29,844 nt of DNA from Chara braunii (Eukaryota; Streptophyta; Charophyceae; Charales; Characeae). The notes beneath the pieces were generated by a model. The model worked only from the letters and a program-made list of their open reading frames with translations, was not told where the DNA came from and did not search any database. Below, piece by piece: positions 1 to 11,203 of this stretch. The stretch is from the NCBI GenBank assembly GCA_003427395.1, contig BFEA01000690.1, forward strand, positions 136,906 to 166,749, in the 5' to 3' direction. Position 1 is the first letter of the stretch; every line of letters starts with the position of its first letter. A program made the translations under genes and the position numbers.

Positions 1-580
1 TTTTTTTTTCCTTCGGGAACTTAGCCATTTTTATGGGCGTTTATTCAATAACCTTCCCTAAGATTGCTCAGAAGGTCACACTTTTTTTTTTTTTTCTTTT
101 TTTTTCGGTGACTCAACCTTTTTTAGGAGCGTTCACTCAATAATCTTCCCTAACTCTTCGTTGAAAATCACTATTTTTTTTTTTTTTTTTTTAATTCAGA
201 GACTTAGTCATTTTTCAAGTCGTTCACTTAGCAACTTTCCCTAAGACTTCGCCGAAGATTACACTTTTTTTTTTTTTTTTTTCTTCGGGAACTTAGCATT
301 TTGTAGGGTCGTTCACTTATTAACTTTCCCTAAGGCTTTTCCGACGATTACACTTCCATTCTTCTTTTTTTTTCCTTCAGGACTTAACCGTTTTTAAGGT
401 CGTTCACTCATTGACCTTCCATTAGCCTTCGTCGAAGATTACACTTATTTTTCTTTTTTTCTTCTTCTTCGGGGAATTAGCCATTTTTATGGGCGTTCAC
501 TCAATAACTTTCCCTAAGGTTTCGCCAAAGGTCACACTTCTTTTTCTTCGGGGTACCCATTTTTAGGGGCGTTCACTCAA
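1..580 (+). repeat. Diverged satellite block, about six ~90-bp monomers
   Basis: Each monomer has a conserved half followed by a run of T or TTC. The conserved half reads roughly GGAACTTAGCCATTTTT, then GTTCACTCAATAAC, then a hairpin-like CTTCGCCGAAG and GATTACACTT. Recurrences of the first motif at about 16, 199, 290, 379 and 469 give a period of 87-96 bp. It is the same satellite as the large array from 4768, but it carries GTTCACTCAATAAC where that array has CTGCCACCCACCAAC, so it is a separate and probably older subfamily. It is non-coding: short open frames arise only because T-rich DNA lacks stops. Confidence 0.85.
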
Positions 581-895
581 GGTGTATCTTTCCATGTTCG
601 GGAGGAAGATTCACTCTTGTTTTGCAAATATCAAGAGTAGTGGAGTTAGACTCTCTCTCTCTCTCTCTACGTTAATGGGTCTCGCTCGACATGCACAAAA
701 TACAAAAATCATCACGATGTATCTTTCCATGTTCGTGCGGAAGATTCACTCTCGTTTTGCAAATTTCAAAAGATTCGTGCATTTTTTTTTATTTTTTATT
801 TTAATAAGCGACCGGACGTTGGCTTGCCCGACCCCCAAAAGTCGTGGTCCGTTAACGACCGTGACTTCTAAAAAACAATAGGGAGGTACTGGTGG
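581..895. repeat. 53-bp direct repeat pair with a CT microsatellite between
   Basis: The segment at 582-634 recurs with few changes at about 717-770. Both start with TGTATCTTTCCATGTTCG and run through GGAAGATTCACTCT and GTTTTGCAAAT. A pure (CT)n tract sits between them at about 649-668. An open frame of 99 codons crosses both copies, but it only reads the repeat twice and looks like no known protein. The rest up to 895 holds a T-rich run and nothing recognisable. Confidence 0.7.
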
Positions 896-1311
896 TTTAA
901 ACCGCCAATATCTTTCCTGGCTGAAAAACCCACCTTCAAGCATGTCGAAAAAGTGTTTTACAGACTTGACATAACTTCTAGTTGGGGGACAACGAGGAGG
1001 GGGGTATTATTTTATCAGGTTTGAGGGGGAAAAAAAAAAGACACGGTTATAATGTGCAGGAAAGACATTGGTAAATAGTGTAGCGAGACCCTCACCGAAA
1101 TGGGGGATCCTGACAACTGTACAACCGCCCCTAATAATCGGGGCCTCACCCCACAACTCATCCAACATGGAAAATCTGAATGAATCTTCCACTACCATTT
1201 GGAAAGATACACCATCATATTTTTTGTCTATTCTGCATGCGGTAAGTATTAGAGAAAATTAATGGCGCAAACCGACCGTTCGCTTCCTATCTGTTTCAAA
1301 TTGTTATTATA
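896..1311. repeat. ~400-bp dispersed repeat, copy 1
   Basis: This is similar over its whole length to 1439-1830. Shared anchors in order are TTTAAACCG, GACTGAAAAAC or its variant, CCTTCAAG, a purine-rich A run, ACATTGGTAA, CGCCCCTAATA, GGAAAGATACACCAT and CTGTTTCAAATTGTTATTAT. No open frame is shared between the copies, so it is treated as a non-coding duplicated or transposed module. Its origin is unknown. Confidence 0.75.
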
Positions 1312-1438
1312 TTGGTCAGTCGACTTGGTAACAAAGAGGGTTTTGTTTTTTTTTTCCCCTTTGTTTGAGGCTCATCCACCCTAATTGTTTTTTTTTTTTT
1401 TCACATTAGGTGACAGCAGACTAAGTTCACAAAAGTAA
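1312..1438. other. Spacer between the two repeat copies
   Basis: Contains two long T runs and a stretch with GTGACAGCAGACTAAG. No gene, RNA or further repeat is visible. Confidence 0.5.
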
Positions 1439-1830
1439 TTTAAACCGATAATACCTTTTCCGACTGAAAAACGTGCCTTCAAGTATGCAGGAAAAGCGTT
1501 TTACATGGTTGACAACAAGGAGGGAAGTATTCTTTCTTCACATCTAGAAAAAAAAAAAGAAAAAAAAAATGGCTTTGATGCGCTGGAAAAACATTGGTAA
1601 GTAATGTAGTGAGACCCTTGCCAAAAATGAGGGGTGCTGACAGCTTTGCAGTCGCCCCTAATATTCGGGTCTCGCGCCAGATTTCACAAAACATGCAAAA
1701 TCTGAGTAAATCTTCCAGTAGCATTAGGAAAGATACACATGTTTCGACTTTTGTGGATGCGGTAAAAGTTGGAGAAAATTTGTGGCACAAAATGCCGCCC
1801 CCCCTCCCACCTGTTTCAAATTATTATTAT
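1439..1830. repeat. ~400-bp dispersed repeat, copy 2
   Basis: Second copy of the module at 896-1311, in the same orientation, about 540 bp downstream. It is diverged, with many substitutions and small indels, and its homopolymer A tract is longer. The spacing and shared orientation suggest an old tandem duplication that included the T-rich spacer. Confidence 0.75.
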
Positions 1831-1911
1831 CTTTAAAAAAGTTGAGAATGTAGGATAGGGCGTTGAGCATTGGATTGTGTAAGTCGGTCGAAGACCCTAA
1901 AAAGAGATAAA

Positions 1912-2172
1912 GTAAAAAAAAATAAAAAATGGCCGAAAACTGTAATTTTTGGTGAGGCCTTGGGGAGGGTTGGTGGGTGGGTGGCAAACCCCTAAAAACG
2001 GTTGAGTTCCTAAAGAAGAAAAATAAGAAAAAAAATTGTAATCTTCGGCGAAACCTTGTGGACGGTTGGTACGTGGGAAACTCTTAAAAATTGCTAAGTT
2101 CCCAAGGAAGAAAAAAAAAAAATTGTAATCTTCGACGAAGTTTTGTATAGCGTAGGTAGGTAGCAGAGCCCT
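1912..2172 (-). repeat. Three satellite monomers in reverse orientation
   Basis: Read on the minus strand this block gives the satellite order seen elsewhere: GGTTTGCCACCCACCCACC, an AAGGCCTCACC variant of the hairpin core, then a T/TTC tract. On the plus strand it appears as AAAAGAAG tracts, AACCCCTAAAAACGG and GGGAGGGTTGGTGGGTGG. It is the only block with inverted polarity noticed in this window, and it ends just before the 55-bp tandem repeat that precedes element A. Confidence 0.8.
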
Positions 2173-2176
2173 TGTA

Positions 2177-2312
2177 ACGTAGGATTTAATTGTGATTGGA
2201 CAGAGTTTGATCACGTGGTTGTTGTTTTCATAGTGTAGGATTTGATTGTGTTTGGACAGGGTTTGATTACTTGGTTTTGTTTTCGTAGTGTAGGTTTGGT
2301 TTGTGTTTCGAG
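2177..2312 (+). repeat. 55-bp tandem repeat, about 2.4 copies
   Basis: GTAGGATTT recurs at about 2180, 2235 and (as GTAGGTTTG) 2290, followed each time by a TTGTG-TTGG-ACAG-GTTTGAT series and GGTTTTGTTTTC. The period is 55 bp with moderate divergence. Nothing suggests it is coding. Confidence 0.75.
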
Positions 2313-2625
2313 CCACCAATCGACTTTGAACCGACGTCCAGTTTTTGGACCTATGCCGAAGTTTAAATTATTTTGTCGGTTCGACGCAAGTTCGATGACG
2401 ATTTCGTGAATCAGCTTAGTTGTCCTTTGTTTCTGTCTGTCCTGTAGTTTCGGACCTAGGTACCTTTTTGGAAGTTTCTCGTACCTAAGTGAGTTGACGG
2501 ACAGTCCCACCTCGGCGGAGGGGTACCTTCCCAGCCGAACTTTTGATCTGGACTATAAGTACGTAGACAATAGCGGTATTGGACTTACTGGGTTCCCACG
2601 GCGAATAGTTTACCGTGACGACGGA

Positions 2626-2724
2626 GAACTACCGCCCGGGGTGGCGTGTGGAAAGCGGTGGTTCTCGGGTGTGTTGGACTTGATTGTGGTAACCCTCTGG
2701 TTTTCATCGTTCACTTGTCTACTG
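2626..2724 (+). promoter_or_regulatory. 99-nt leader block identical between copies A and C
   Basis: Read by eye, the 99 bases are identical to the reverse complement of 25950-26048. Similarity falls off quickly on both sides. The block sits about 175 nt upstream of the ORF1 region of copy A. It reads open in one frame in both copies, but the identity is at the nucleotide level and stops abruptly, so a cis-acting role (promoter, packaging or structured RNA) or gene conversion is more likely than a conserved peptide. Function is inferred, not shown. Confidence 0.55.
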
Positions 2725-2899
2725 TCACTTCGGTGACTGTGTTAGTTTCCACTGTGTTTGAACCATCATCATAATCATTTACCGCATGTGTGAACTTATC
2801 TGGGGAAGACTACCGAATTCAAGTGAGCGACATTAATCTGCACTGATGATACGTTTTGACTAAGAAAGCGACTATTACAGAGTAAAGGAGAGGAGCGAA

Positions 2900-3543
2900 G
2901 TGTACGGCGCTAGCTCTGTGGACACCTGCGAGGTTGGAAGTGCTGAGAAGACTCGAAGATTTGACCACGACACATCGAAGATGTCGAGTTCCGAACACTA
3001 CAATGACGGCAGAGATAAGCGACCTTATAGGTCGTCAGTGAAGTGCGTCAATTGCAATGAATCGGGCCATTATGCCAATCAGTATCCCCATCGGGACCGA
3101 AGGTACAACTCCAGACGACCGTCTACTTCGTCAGATTCTAGACGGTCATGTTCGCCTCTGAAGTTTGGAGCTCGGCGGAGTGAGTTCTCACCGAAAAAAT
3201 GAGTTGAACTTCGTGACCAGGTGACCAAGTTAACCAAGGGTGTGACCACTATCAAGGAGCACTTCTACCTAGTACGAGCGAAGAAGGAAGAGAAGGTTCC
3301 TGCGGGAGGTTGATACCCGCCGGCAAGTCTTTGACCCGTCTGCGCTTTCGTGACTCCATCATGAGGGAACTGAAGGACAGTAATGCAGATGAACTTCAGC
3401 GCTACTGCAAAGAAGAAGGTATCCCGTACGTGGGTAAGATTGATGTTATTTTCGATTTTGTCGAGCACCGTGCTCAGATGCAGTTTCCATGCATCGTCCC
3501 AGCCTCGGAAGTTATCCGGATCTGCGATTCGAATGAAGTCTGA
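2900..3543 (+). pseudogene. ORF1 (gag-like CCHC protein) of copy A, broken
   Basis: The first open part (2900-3202, nominal GTG start) has an Arg/Ser-rich N-terminus and a zinc-knuckle pattern with C49, C52 and H57, but the fourth ligand is Tyr62 (codon TAT at 3083-3085) instead of Cys. After a TGA at 3200 the same frame continues with a short heptad-like segment (VELRDQVTKLTKGV) matching the start of the coiled coil in copies B and C. It then meets another TGA at 3310, and the protein resumes in a different frame at 3310-3543 with the SAP-like tail (ADELQRYCKEEGIPY, then KIDVIFDF). The long central coiled coil seen in B is missing, so there is an internal deletion as well as stops. Such proteins are presumed nucleic-acid chaperones of the retroelement particle; that role is by family analogy only. 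Confidence 0.7.
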
Positions 3544-3777
3544 ACTGATGCTCCCACTGAGAATCTGGAGTGATGCGATCTTCCCTCCACCTGTTGGTTG
3601 GAAGATTGTAGGTATATCACTTGTAATCGTTGCCATCAGGTTTTTACCGATGAGAATTTGGAGAAACTACTGCGCGTAATAGTTGTGCTGTTAGCTCTGA
3701 CTAATCAGGTAAGATGGTTGCAGAGGTATGTGGGTCCCTGGATGCGACTGTATGAGCATATATGACTTAGTAAAAAT

Positions 3778-4225
3778 ATGAAAAGTCTTAATTTCTTAAG
3801 GGAGTGATGCCCAATTTTTTGCTAATTCAAGGAGTTTGATCAAATTGGACTTTGAGAAGTCAAAGTTATTTTAGATTATGAATTTAGCTTTGTATAAATC
3901 TTGGGATAACACTTGTTTAAAGAGAGTGATGCTGAAATTTTTAGAAACCTAAGGAGTTAGTCAATTTTGTCTTAAGTAAAACTCAAGTTTTGAGTCAAAA
4001 TTGGTATCTAACTTAAGTATAAACCTGGGAAGTCCCATTTTCTGAAAGGAGTGCTGCTCAAATTTTTACTAACTCAGGGAGTTTGACAAAATTTGACTTT
4101 TCAAAGTTAGATATTATTTTAGTTTTCATATTTGTGGTTGTATAAACTTTGAAAAGACATTTTTTCTATGGGAAACGTTGCTGAATTTTTTTTTAGTTTA
4201 GAGGAGATAAATTTTATTTTGACAA
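3778..4225 (+). repeat. ~123-bp tandem repeat, about 3.5 copies
   Basis: GAGTGATGC or a close variant begins at 3802, 3924, 4049 and about 4172, giving periods of 122-125 bp. Shared unit features are a C-poor leader, GAGTGATGC, an AATTTTT run, CTAA-TCA-GGAGTTTGA, a TTTGACTT or related stretch, and GTATAAA-CTTGGGA at the end. It is AT-rich and non-coding. The units are clearly diverged, so the array is old. Confidence 0.8.
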
Positions 4226-4767
4226 GTGGCGATACTGACAATCCACCCTGTAAAAAGGAGATTATGCCAAAGATTTGCCTCTTCTTTTGACGCAGGCTTT
4301 GGGGTAGACTTAGGTTTACTTAGCAGATAGTATGGCGTAATGATGTCTTATAAAGATTTGTTCCCCATGCACTGATGATTTAGCTTGGACATTGACTTAT
4401 CTTATGATACAAACCTTCTTTGGACATCTAATTCAAAATTCGGACTAGTTTCATCTTGATCCTACAAGGTTCATCTTCTGTTATCGACTACCCAACCTAA
4501 AGGCTTTAGCCCTGGTGGTTTTATTGTTTTATTAAGGTTTTCATCCGGACTTTTATTGCATGACCATCTAACATAAGTATCAAATATTTATTTTGAAAGG
4601 TTGCATAAAGGTTGGGGTTTGCATGGCTAATGCAAGGGGTCTTAGTATAGAGAATGGTTTAAGGTGACCGAGAGATGGTTAACGGCCTTGTAAATATTCA
4701 CTAAATTTATAAAGAAGATTCAGGGCAATGGAAGTACTAACACAATAACCGTGTCCCTTCCTCATAC
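4226..4767. other. AT-rich stretch with no gene seen
   Basis: I find no open frame of note, no RNA gene and no clear repeat here. The last bases before the array (AGCGCATTAAAGTTAGTCGT, at about 4768) recur with one change at about 24580 inside a variant monomer at the far end of the array. Confidence 0.5.
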
Positions 4768-5341
4768 CTATAGCGCATTAAAGTTAGTCGTTTTTAAATG
4801 TCGTTTTATGGGTCTGCCACCCACCAACCCTCCCCAAAGCTTCGCCGAAGATTAGATTTCTTTTTCTTCGTTTTCTTCTTCGGGAACTTAGTCGTTTTTA
4901 GGGGTCTGTCATCCGCCAACCCTCCCACGCTTGTCGAAGATAACACTTCTTTTTCTATTTTTTCTTCTTCGGAAACTTAATCGTTTTTAGAAGACTGTCA
5001 CCCACCAACCTGCCCAATGCTTCGCCAAAGATCACAGTTCTTTTTATTTTTCTTCTTCGGGAACTTAGCCGTTTTTTTGGGTCTGCCACCCACAAACCCT
5101 CCCCAAGGTTTCGCTGAAGATTACACTTTTTTTTTTTTTTTCCTTCTTTGGAAACGTAACCGTTTTTCAGGGTCTGCCACCCACCAACCCTCCCGAAGGC
5201 TTCGCCGAAGATTACACTTCTTTTTCTTTTTTTCTTCTTTGGGAACTTAGCCGTTTTCAGGGCCTGCCACCCACCAACCCTCCCCAAGGCTTCTCTAAAG
5301 ACTACACTTTTTTTTTTTTTTTTTCTTCGGAAACATACCAT

Positions 5342-5505
5342 GACACGGTACGTTGTCTGGTAATCATTAGTGGCTACCGGTAGTAACCCTTCCGACACAG
5401 GTATTAATGGATATTTAACGTAGAAGTAGTCCTCTTACGGTTCTTCCGTCTTACACGACGTTAGCAGAAAAAATACGGTGGCGCTTGAGGTCGTAAATGA
5501 CGGAT
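5342..5505 (+). repeat. 164-bp module inserted in the satellite, copy 1
   Basis: Matches 11204-11367 at the same length and orientation, with roughly 85-90% identity by eye. It runs from GACACGGTACGTTGTCTGG to TTGAGGTCGTAAATGACGGAT. Internal landmarks are TAACCCTTCCG, CAGGTATTAA, GGATATTT, AGTCCTCTTACGGTTC and AAAAATACGGTGGCGC. It has no similarity to the satellite and no credible open frame. In this copy it is followed by a further unmatched stretch to about 5647. Confidence 0.85.
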
Positions 5506-5647
5506 TATTGGGTTGGTGTAATGATGGATGATTACCGATTGTCGTATACTTCTTGTCAACTTTGTGGTGTGAACTTGTGTGATGACTCATCTGCTCATTG
5601 CCATTTTGTTCATTTTCACTTGTTGTAATATACTTCATGCTCATAAC
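5506..5647. other. Unmatched insert sequence beside the 164-bp module
   Basis: This sequence is neither satellite nor shared with the second module copy. It is rich in short TTGT, GATGA and CATTT words. Satellite resumes at about 5648 with CTCCCCAAGGCTTCGCCGAAG. No gene is seen. Confidence 0.5.
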
Positions 5648-8600
5648 CTCCCCAAGGCTTCGCCGAAGATTACACTTCTTTTTCTTTTCTTTCTTGTTTG
5701 GGAACTTAGGCGGTTTTAGAGGTCTGCCACTCACCAAACCTCCCCAAGGCTTCGCCGAAGATTACACTTTTTTTTTTTTTTTTTTTTTTTGGGAACTTTG
5801 TCGTTTTTAGGGGTCTGCCACCCAACAAACCTCTCTTAGGCTTCGTCTTGGATTACACTTTTTTTTTACTTTTTCTTCGTCGGTAACTTAGTCGTTTTTA
5901 GGGGTCGGCGATCCAGAAAACCTCCCCAAGGCTTCGTCGAAGATTACACTTCTTTTTCTTATTTTTCTTCTTCGGAAACTCGACTGTTCTTAGGGGAATG
6001 CGACCCAGCAACCCTCTCTAAGGCTTCACCGAAGATTACACTTTTTTTTCTTCTTTTTTTTGTTCCGGAACTTCGTCGTTTTTAGGGCGCTGCCACCCAG
6101 CAAACCTCCCCAAGGCTTTGCCGAAGATTACACTTTTTTTTTTTCTTTTTCTTCTTCAAAAACTTAGCCGTTTTCAGGGGTCTGCCACCCACCAATCCTC
6201 CCCAAGGCTTCGCCGAAGATTACACTTGTTTTTCTTCTTTTTCTTCTTCGGGAACATAGCCATTTTTCAAGGTCTGCCACCCACCAACCCTCAACAAGGC
6301 TTCGCCGAAGACTACACTTTTTTCTCTTTTTTTTGTTATTCGGAAACTTAGCCGTTTTTAGAGGTTTGCCACCGACTAACCCTCCCCAAGGCTTCGTCAA
6401 AGATTACAATTTGTTTTCTATCTTTTCTTCCTGAAAAACTTTGCAGTTTTTAGGGGTCTGCGTCCCAGCAACCCTTCCCAAGGCTTCGCCGAAGATTACA
6501 CTTTTTTTTTTCTTTTTCCCTTCTTCGGAAACGCGGTTGTTCTTAGGGGCATGCGGCCACCAACCGTCCCTAAGGCTTCGCCGAAGATTACATTTTTTTT
6601 TCTTTCCCTTTTTCTTCAGGAATTTAGCCGTTTTCAGCGGTCTGCCACCCAGCAACCCTCCCAAGGCTTCGCCAAAGATTACACTTCGTCTTCTTCTTTT
6701 TATTCTTCGAGAACTTGATCGTTTTTAGGAGTTTGCCATCACATCAACCCTCCCCAAGGCTTCGAAAACTTAAACATTTTTAGAGGTCTCCCACCCACCA
6801 TCCCTTCTCAAGGCTTCGTCGAAGATTATACTTCTTTTTCCGTTTTTTCCTTCTTAGGGAACTTAGTCGTTTTTAGGAATCTGCCGCCCACGAACCCTCC
6901 CCTAGGTTTCATAGAAGATAAAAGTTTTTTTTCTTATTTACTCCTTCGGGAACTTGTATATTGTTCGGAGACTACCACCCACGAACCCTCCCTAAGACTT
7001 CCCCGAAACTTACGCTTCTTTCACTTCTTTTTCTTCTTCGTGAACTTCCCTGTTTTGAGGGGTCTGCCAACCACCAACCCTCTCCAAGGCTTCGCAGAAG
7101 ATCACACTTTTTTTTCTTCTTTTTCTTCTTTGGGAACTTAACCGTTTTTAGGGGTCTGTCACCCACCAACCCTCCCCAAGGCTTCGCTGAAGACTACACT
7201 TTTTTTTCTTTTTTTTTTCGAGAACGTAGCCGTTTTCCGGGGCCTGCGAACCACCGACCCTCCCCAAGGCTTCGCCAAAGATTACACTCATTTTTCTTCT
7301 TCTTCTTCTTCTTTGGGAACTTAGTCGGTTTTAGAGGCCTACGGCCCATCAAATCTCCCCAAGGCTTCGTCGAAGATTACACTTCTTTATCTTCGTTTTC
7401 TTTGTCGGGAACTTAACTGTTCTTAGGGGTGTGCGACCCACCAACCCTCCCCAAGGCTTCGCCGAAGATTTCACTTATTTTTCTTATTTTTCGGCTTCGG
7501 AAACTCAACTGTTCTTAGGGGAATGCGACCCACAAACCCTCCCCAAGGCTTCACCGAAGATTACACTTCTATTTTTCCTCTTTCTTCTTCAGAAACTTAG
7601 CCGCTTTTAGGGGTCTGCTACCCAGTAAACCTCCCCAAGGCTTCACCGAAGATTACACTTCTTTTTCTTTTTTTTCTTATGTGGGAACTTAGGCGTTTTT
7701 AAAGGTTTGCCATTCTCAAACCCTCCCCAAGACTTCGTCGAAGATTACACTTATTTTTCTTCTTTTTTTTCTTCGGGAACTTAGCCGTTTTTAGGGGTCT
7801 GCCACCCAACAAACCTCACCAAGGCTTCGCCTTGTATTTTTTTTTTCGTTGGGAACTTAGCCGCTTTTAAGGGTCTATGACTTAGCAAACCTTCTCAAAA
7901 CTTCGTCTAAGATTACAATTTTTTTTAATTTTTTTCTTCATTAGGAACTTAACCGTTCTTAGGGGTTTGCGATCCACCAACCTTCCTCAAGGATACACCG
8001 AAGATTACACGTGTTTTTCTTCTTGTTCTTCTTTGGAAACTCATCTGTTCTTAGGGGCATGCGACCCATCAACCCTCCCCAAAGCTTCGCCGAAGATCAC
8101 ACTTTTTTTTCTTCTCTTTCTTCTTCTGAAACTTGACAATTTTTAGGGATCTACCACCCAGCAAAACTTTCCAAGGTTTCGCCCAATATTATACTTTTTT
8201 TTTTCTTTTTTCTTTTTTCGGAACTTCGACGTTTTTATAGGTCTGTCACTCACCAACCCTCCCCAAGACTTCACCGAAGATTACACTTTTTTTCCTTCTT
8301 TTTCTTCTTCTGAAACGTAACCGTTTTCCGGAGTCTGCCATCCACTTACCCTCCCCAAGGCTTTGCCGAAAATTACACTTTTTTTTCTTCTTTTTCTTCT
8401 TAGAGAATCGTTTTTAGGCGTTGGCCACCGACCAACCCTCCCCAAGACTTCGCCAAAGATCACACCTCTTTTTTTATTTTTTCTTCCTAAAAAACTTAGC
8501 CATTTTTAGGGGTCTGCGACCCACCAATCCTCCCCAAGGCTTTTCCAAAGATGACAATTATTTTTCTTATTTTTCTTCTTTGGAAACTCAGTTGTTCTTA

Positions 8601-11203
8601 GCGGCATGCGACCCACCAACCGGCCCTAAGGCTTCACTGAGGATTATATATATATTTTTTCCCTTTCTTATTTAAAAATTTAGCCGTTTTTAGGGGTCAG
8701 TCACCCACCAACCCTTCCGAAGGCTTCGCCAAAGATTACACTTCTTTTTCTTCTTTTTCTTCTTTTTCTTCGTTTTCTTCTTCGGGAACTTAATCGTTTT
8801 TAGGAGTCTGTCACCAAACCAACCTTCCCCAACGCTTGGCCGAAGATTACACTTTTTTTTTTTTTTTTTTGGAACTTAGATGTTTTTAAAGGTATGTCAC
8901 CCACTAGCCCTCCCCAAGGCTTCGTGGAAGATCACACTTTTTTTTTTTTTTTGGAAAATTAACCATTTTTTGGGGTCTGCCACCCACCAACCCTCTCCAA
9001 GGTTTCCCTGAAGATTACTGTTTTTTTTCTTATTTTCCTTCTTCCGGAACTTAGCTGTTTCTAGGGGTCTACCACCCACAAACCCTCCACAAGGTTTCCC
9101 CGAAGATGACACTTTTTTCTCTTATTTTTCTTCTTTGTGAACTTAGCCGTTTTGGGGGGTCTTTCACCCACCAATCCCCCCCAAGGCTTCGTCGAAGATC
9201 ACACTTCTTTTTCTTCTTTTTCTTCTTCGGAAACTTAACTATTTTCAGGGCCCTGCCACCCACTAACCCGTCCCAAAGCTTCCCTGAAGACCACACTTTT
9301 TTTTTTTTTTTTTTTTTTCTCTTCGAGAACTTAGCCGTTTTTTGGGGCTTGCTACCCACCAACGCTCCCCAAGTCTTCGCCGAAGTTTACACTTTCTTTT
9401 ATTTTTCTTCTTCTTCGGGAACTTCGCCGTTTTTAGGGGCTTGACACCCTGTAAACCTCCTCAAGGCTTCGTCGAAGATTACACTTCTTTTTCTTATTTT
9501 TCTTCGTCGGGAACTTAACCGTTCTTATGGGTCGGCAACCCACCAACCCTCCCCAAGGCTTCGCCGAAGGTTACACTGCTTTTTCTTCTTTTTCTTCTTC
9601 AGAAACTCAGTTGTTCTTAGGGACATGCGACCCACAAACCCTCCCCAGGCTTCGCTGAAGATTACACTTTTTTTTCTTCTCTTTCTTTTTCGGAAACTTA
9701 GCCGTTTATTGGGATCTGCTACCGAGCAAACCTCTCAAAGGCTTCACCGAAGATTACACATTTTTTTCTTATGTTTCTTCTTCGAAAACTTAGCCATTTT
9801 TAGGGGTCTGGGTTCTTAGAGGTCTGGCACTCACCAACCCTTCTCAATGCTTCGCCGAACATTATACTTCTTTTTCTTCTTTTTCTTCTTTCGAAATTCA
9901 GTTATTCTTAGGGGCGTGCGACCTTCCAACCCACCCTAAGGCTTCGCCGAAGATTACACTTTTTTTTCTTCTATTTCTTCTTCGGGGACTTAATAGTTGT
10001 TAGGGGTCTGTCGCCCACCAAACCCCCCAAAGGCTTCACCGAAGATTACACTTTTTTTTTTTTTTTTTGTCTTCGGGAACTTAACTTTTTTTCGAGGTCT
10101 GCCACCCAACAAACCTCCCCAAGCCTTCGTCAGGAACTTAACCTTTTTTAGGGGTCTACGACCTAGCAACCCTCCTCAAGGCTTCGCCGAAGATTAAACA
10201 TTTTTTTCTTCTTTTTCTTCTTCGGAAACTCAACTGTTATTAGGGCAAGCGACCCACAAACCCTCACCAAGATTTCGCCGAAGATTACACTTATTTCTCT
10301 TCTCTTTCTTTTTCGAAAACTTAGCCGGTTTTAGGGGTCTGAAACCGAGCAAACCTCTCAACGGTACGCCGAAGATTACACATTTTTTCCTTATTTTTCT
10401 TCTTCGCGAACGTAGGCGTTTTTAGAAGTCTGCAACCCACCAACCCTCCCCTAGGATTCGCCGAACATTACACTTTTTTTTTTCTTTTTTTTTTCTTTGG
10501 AAACTTGGTTGTTCTTAGGGGCATGCGACATTCAACCCACCCTAAGGCTTCACTGAAGATTACACTTTTTTTCTTCTTTTTTTAAGGGTCTGTCACCCAA
10601 CAAACCTCCGAAAGGCTTGGCCGAAGATTACATTTTTTTTTTTTTTTTTCCTTCGGGAACTTAGGTGTTTTTGGAGGTCTGCCACATATCAACCCTCCCC
10701 AAGACTTCGTCGAAGATTACCCTTTTTCTTCTTCTTCTTTTTCTTTAGGAACTTAGCCGTTTTTAGGGGTATGCGACCCAACAAACCTCGTCAAGGCTTC
10801 GTCGAAGATCACTCTTCTTTTGTTTTTTTTTTCTTCTTCGAAAACTCGGTTGTTCTTAGGGGCATGCGACCCATCAACCCTCCCTAAGGCTTCGCTGAAG
10901 ATTACACTATTTTTTCTTCTCTTTCTTCTTCGGGAACTTAGCTGTTGCCGAACAAACCTCCCTAAGGCTTCGCCGAAGATTACACTTCTTTTTCTTTTCT
11001 TTGTTTTTCGGGAACTTTGCCGTTTTTGGGGCTCAGCCACCCAGCAAACCTCCCCAAGGTTTCGGCGAAGAATACACATTTTTTTCTTATTTTTCTTTTT
11101 CGGGAACTTAACTGTTTTGCGGGTCTGCCACCCACCAACCCTCCACAAGGCTTCTCTGAAGGCAACTTTTTTTTTTTCTTTTTCTTCTTCGGGAACAGAA
11201 CCT

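Larger units (their letters stand above)
2490..3700 (+). mobile_element. Retroelement copy A: leader plus broken ORF1
   Basis: The limits are approximate. The left part (2490-2895) is a leader that matches, in inverted orientation, the leader of copy C (26190-25720). The right part carries an ORF1 homologous to those of copies B and C. No GIY-YIG or reverse-transcriptase sequence follows, so the copy is truncated or internally deleted. 3545-3700 may be further degenerate element sequence but I cannot align it. No terminal repeat or target duplication was found. It lies opposite in direction to copies B and C. Confidence 0.65.

Noticed and set aside
2494-2736. An 80-codon frame conserved in copies A and C as a small gene
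   Set aside because: Identity is confined to a sharp 99-nt block at the nucleotide level, and differences outside it change amino acids freely, so selection on a peptide is not supported.
3265-3636. 123-codon minus-strand frame over copy A ORF1
   Set aside because: It lies antisense to the SAP-like ORF1 tail, which has a clear homologue in copy B on the sense strand. It is a shadow frame.
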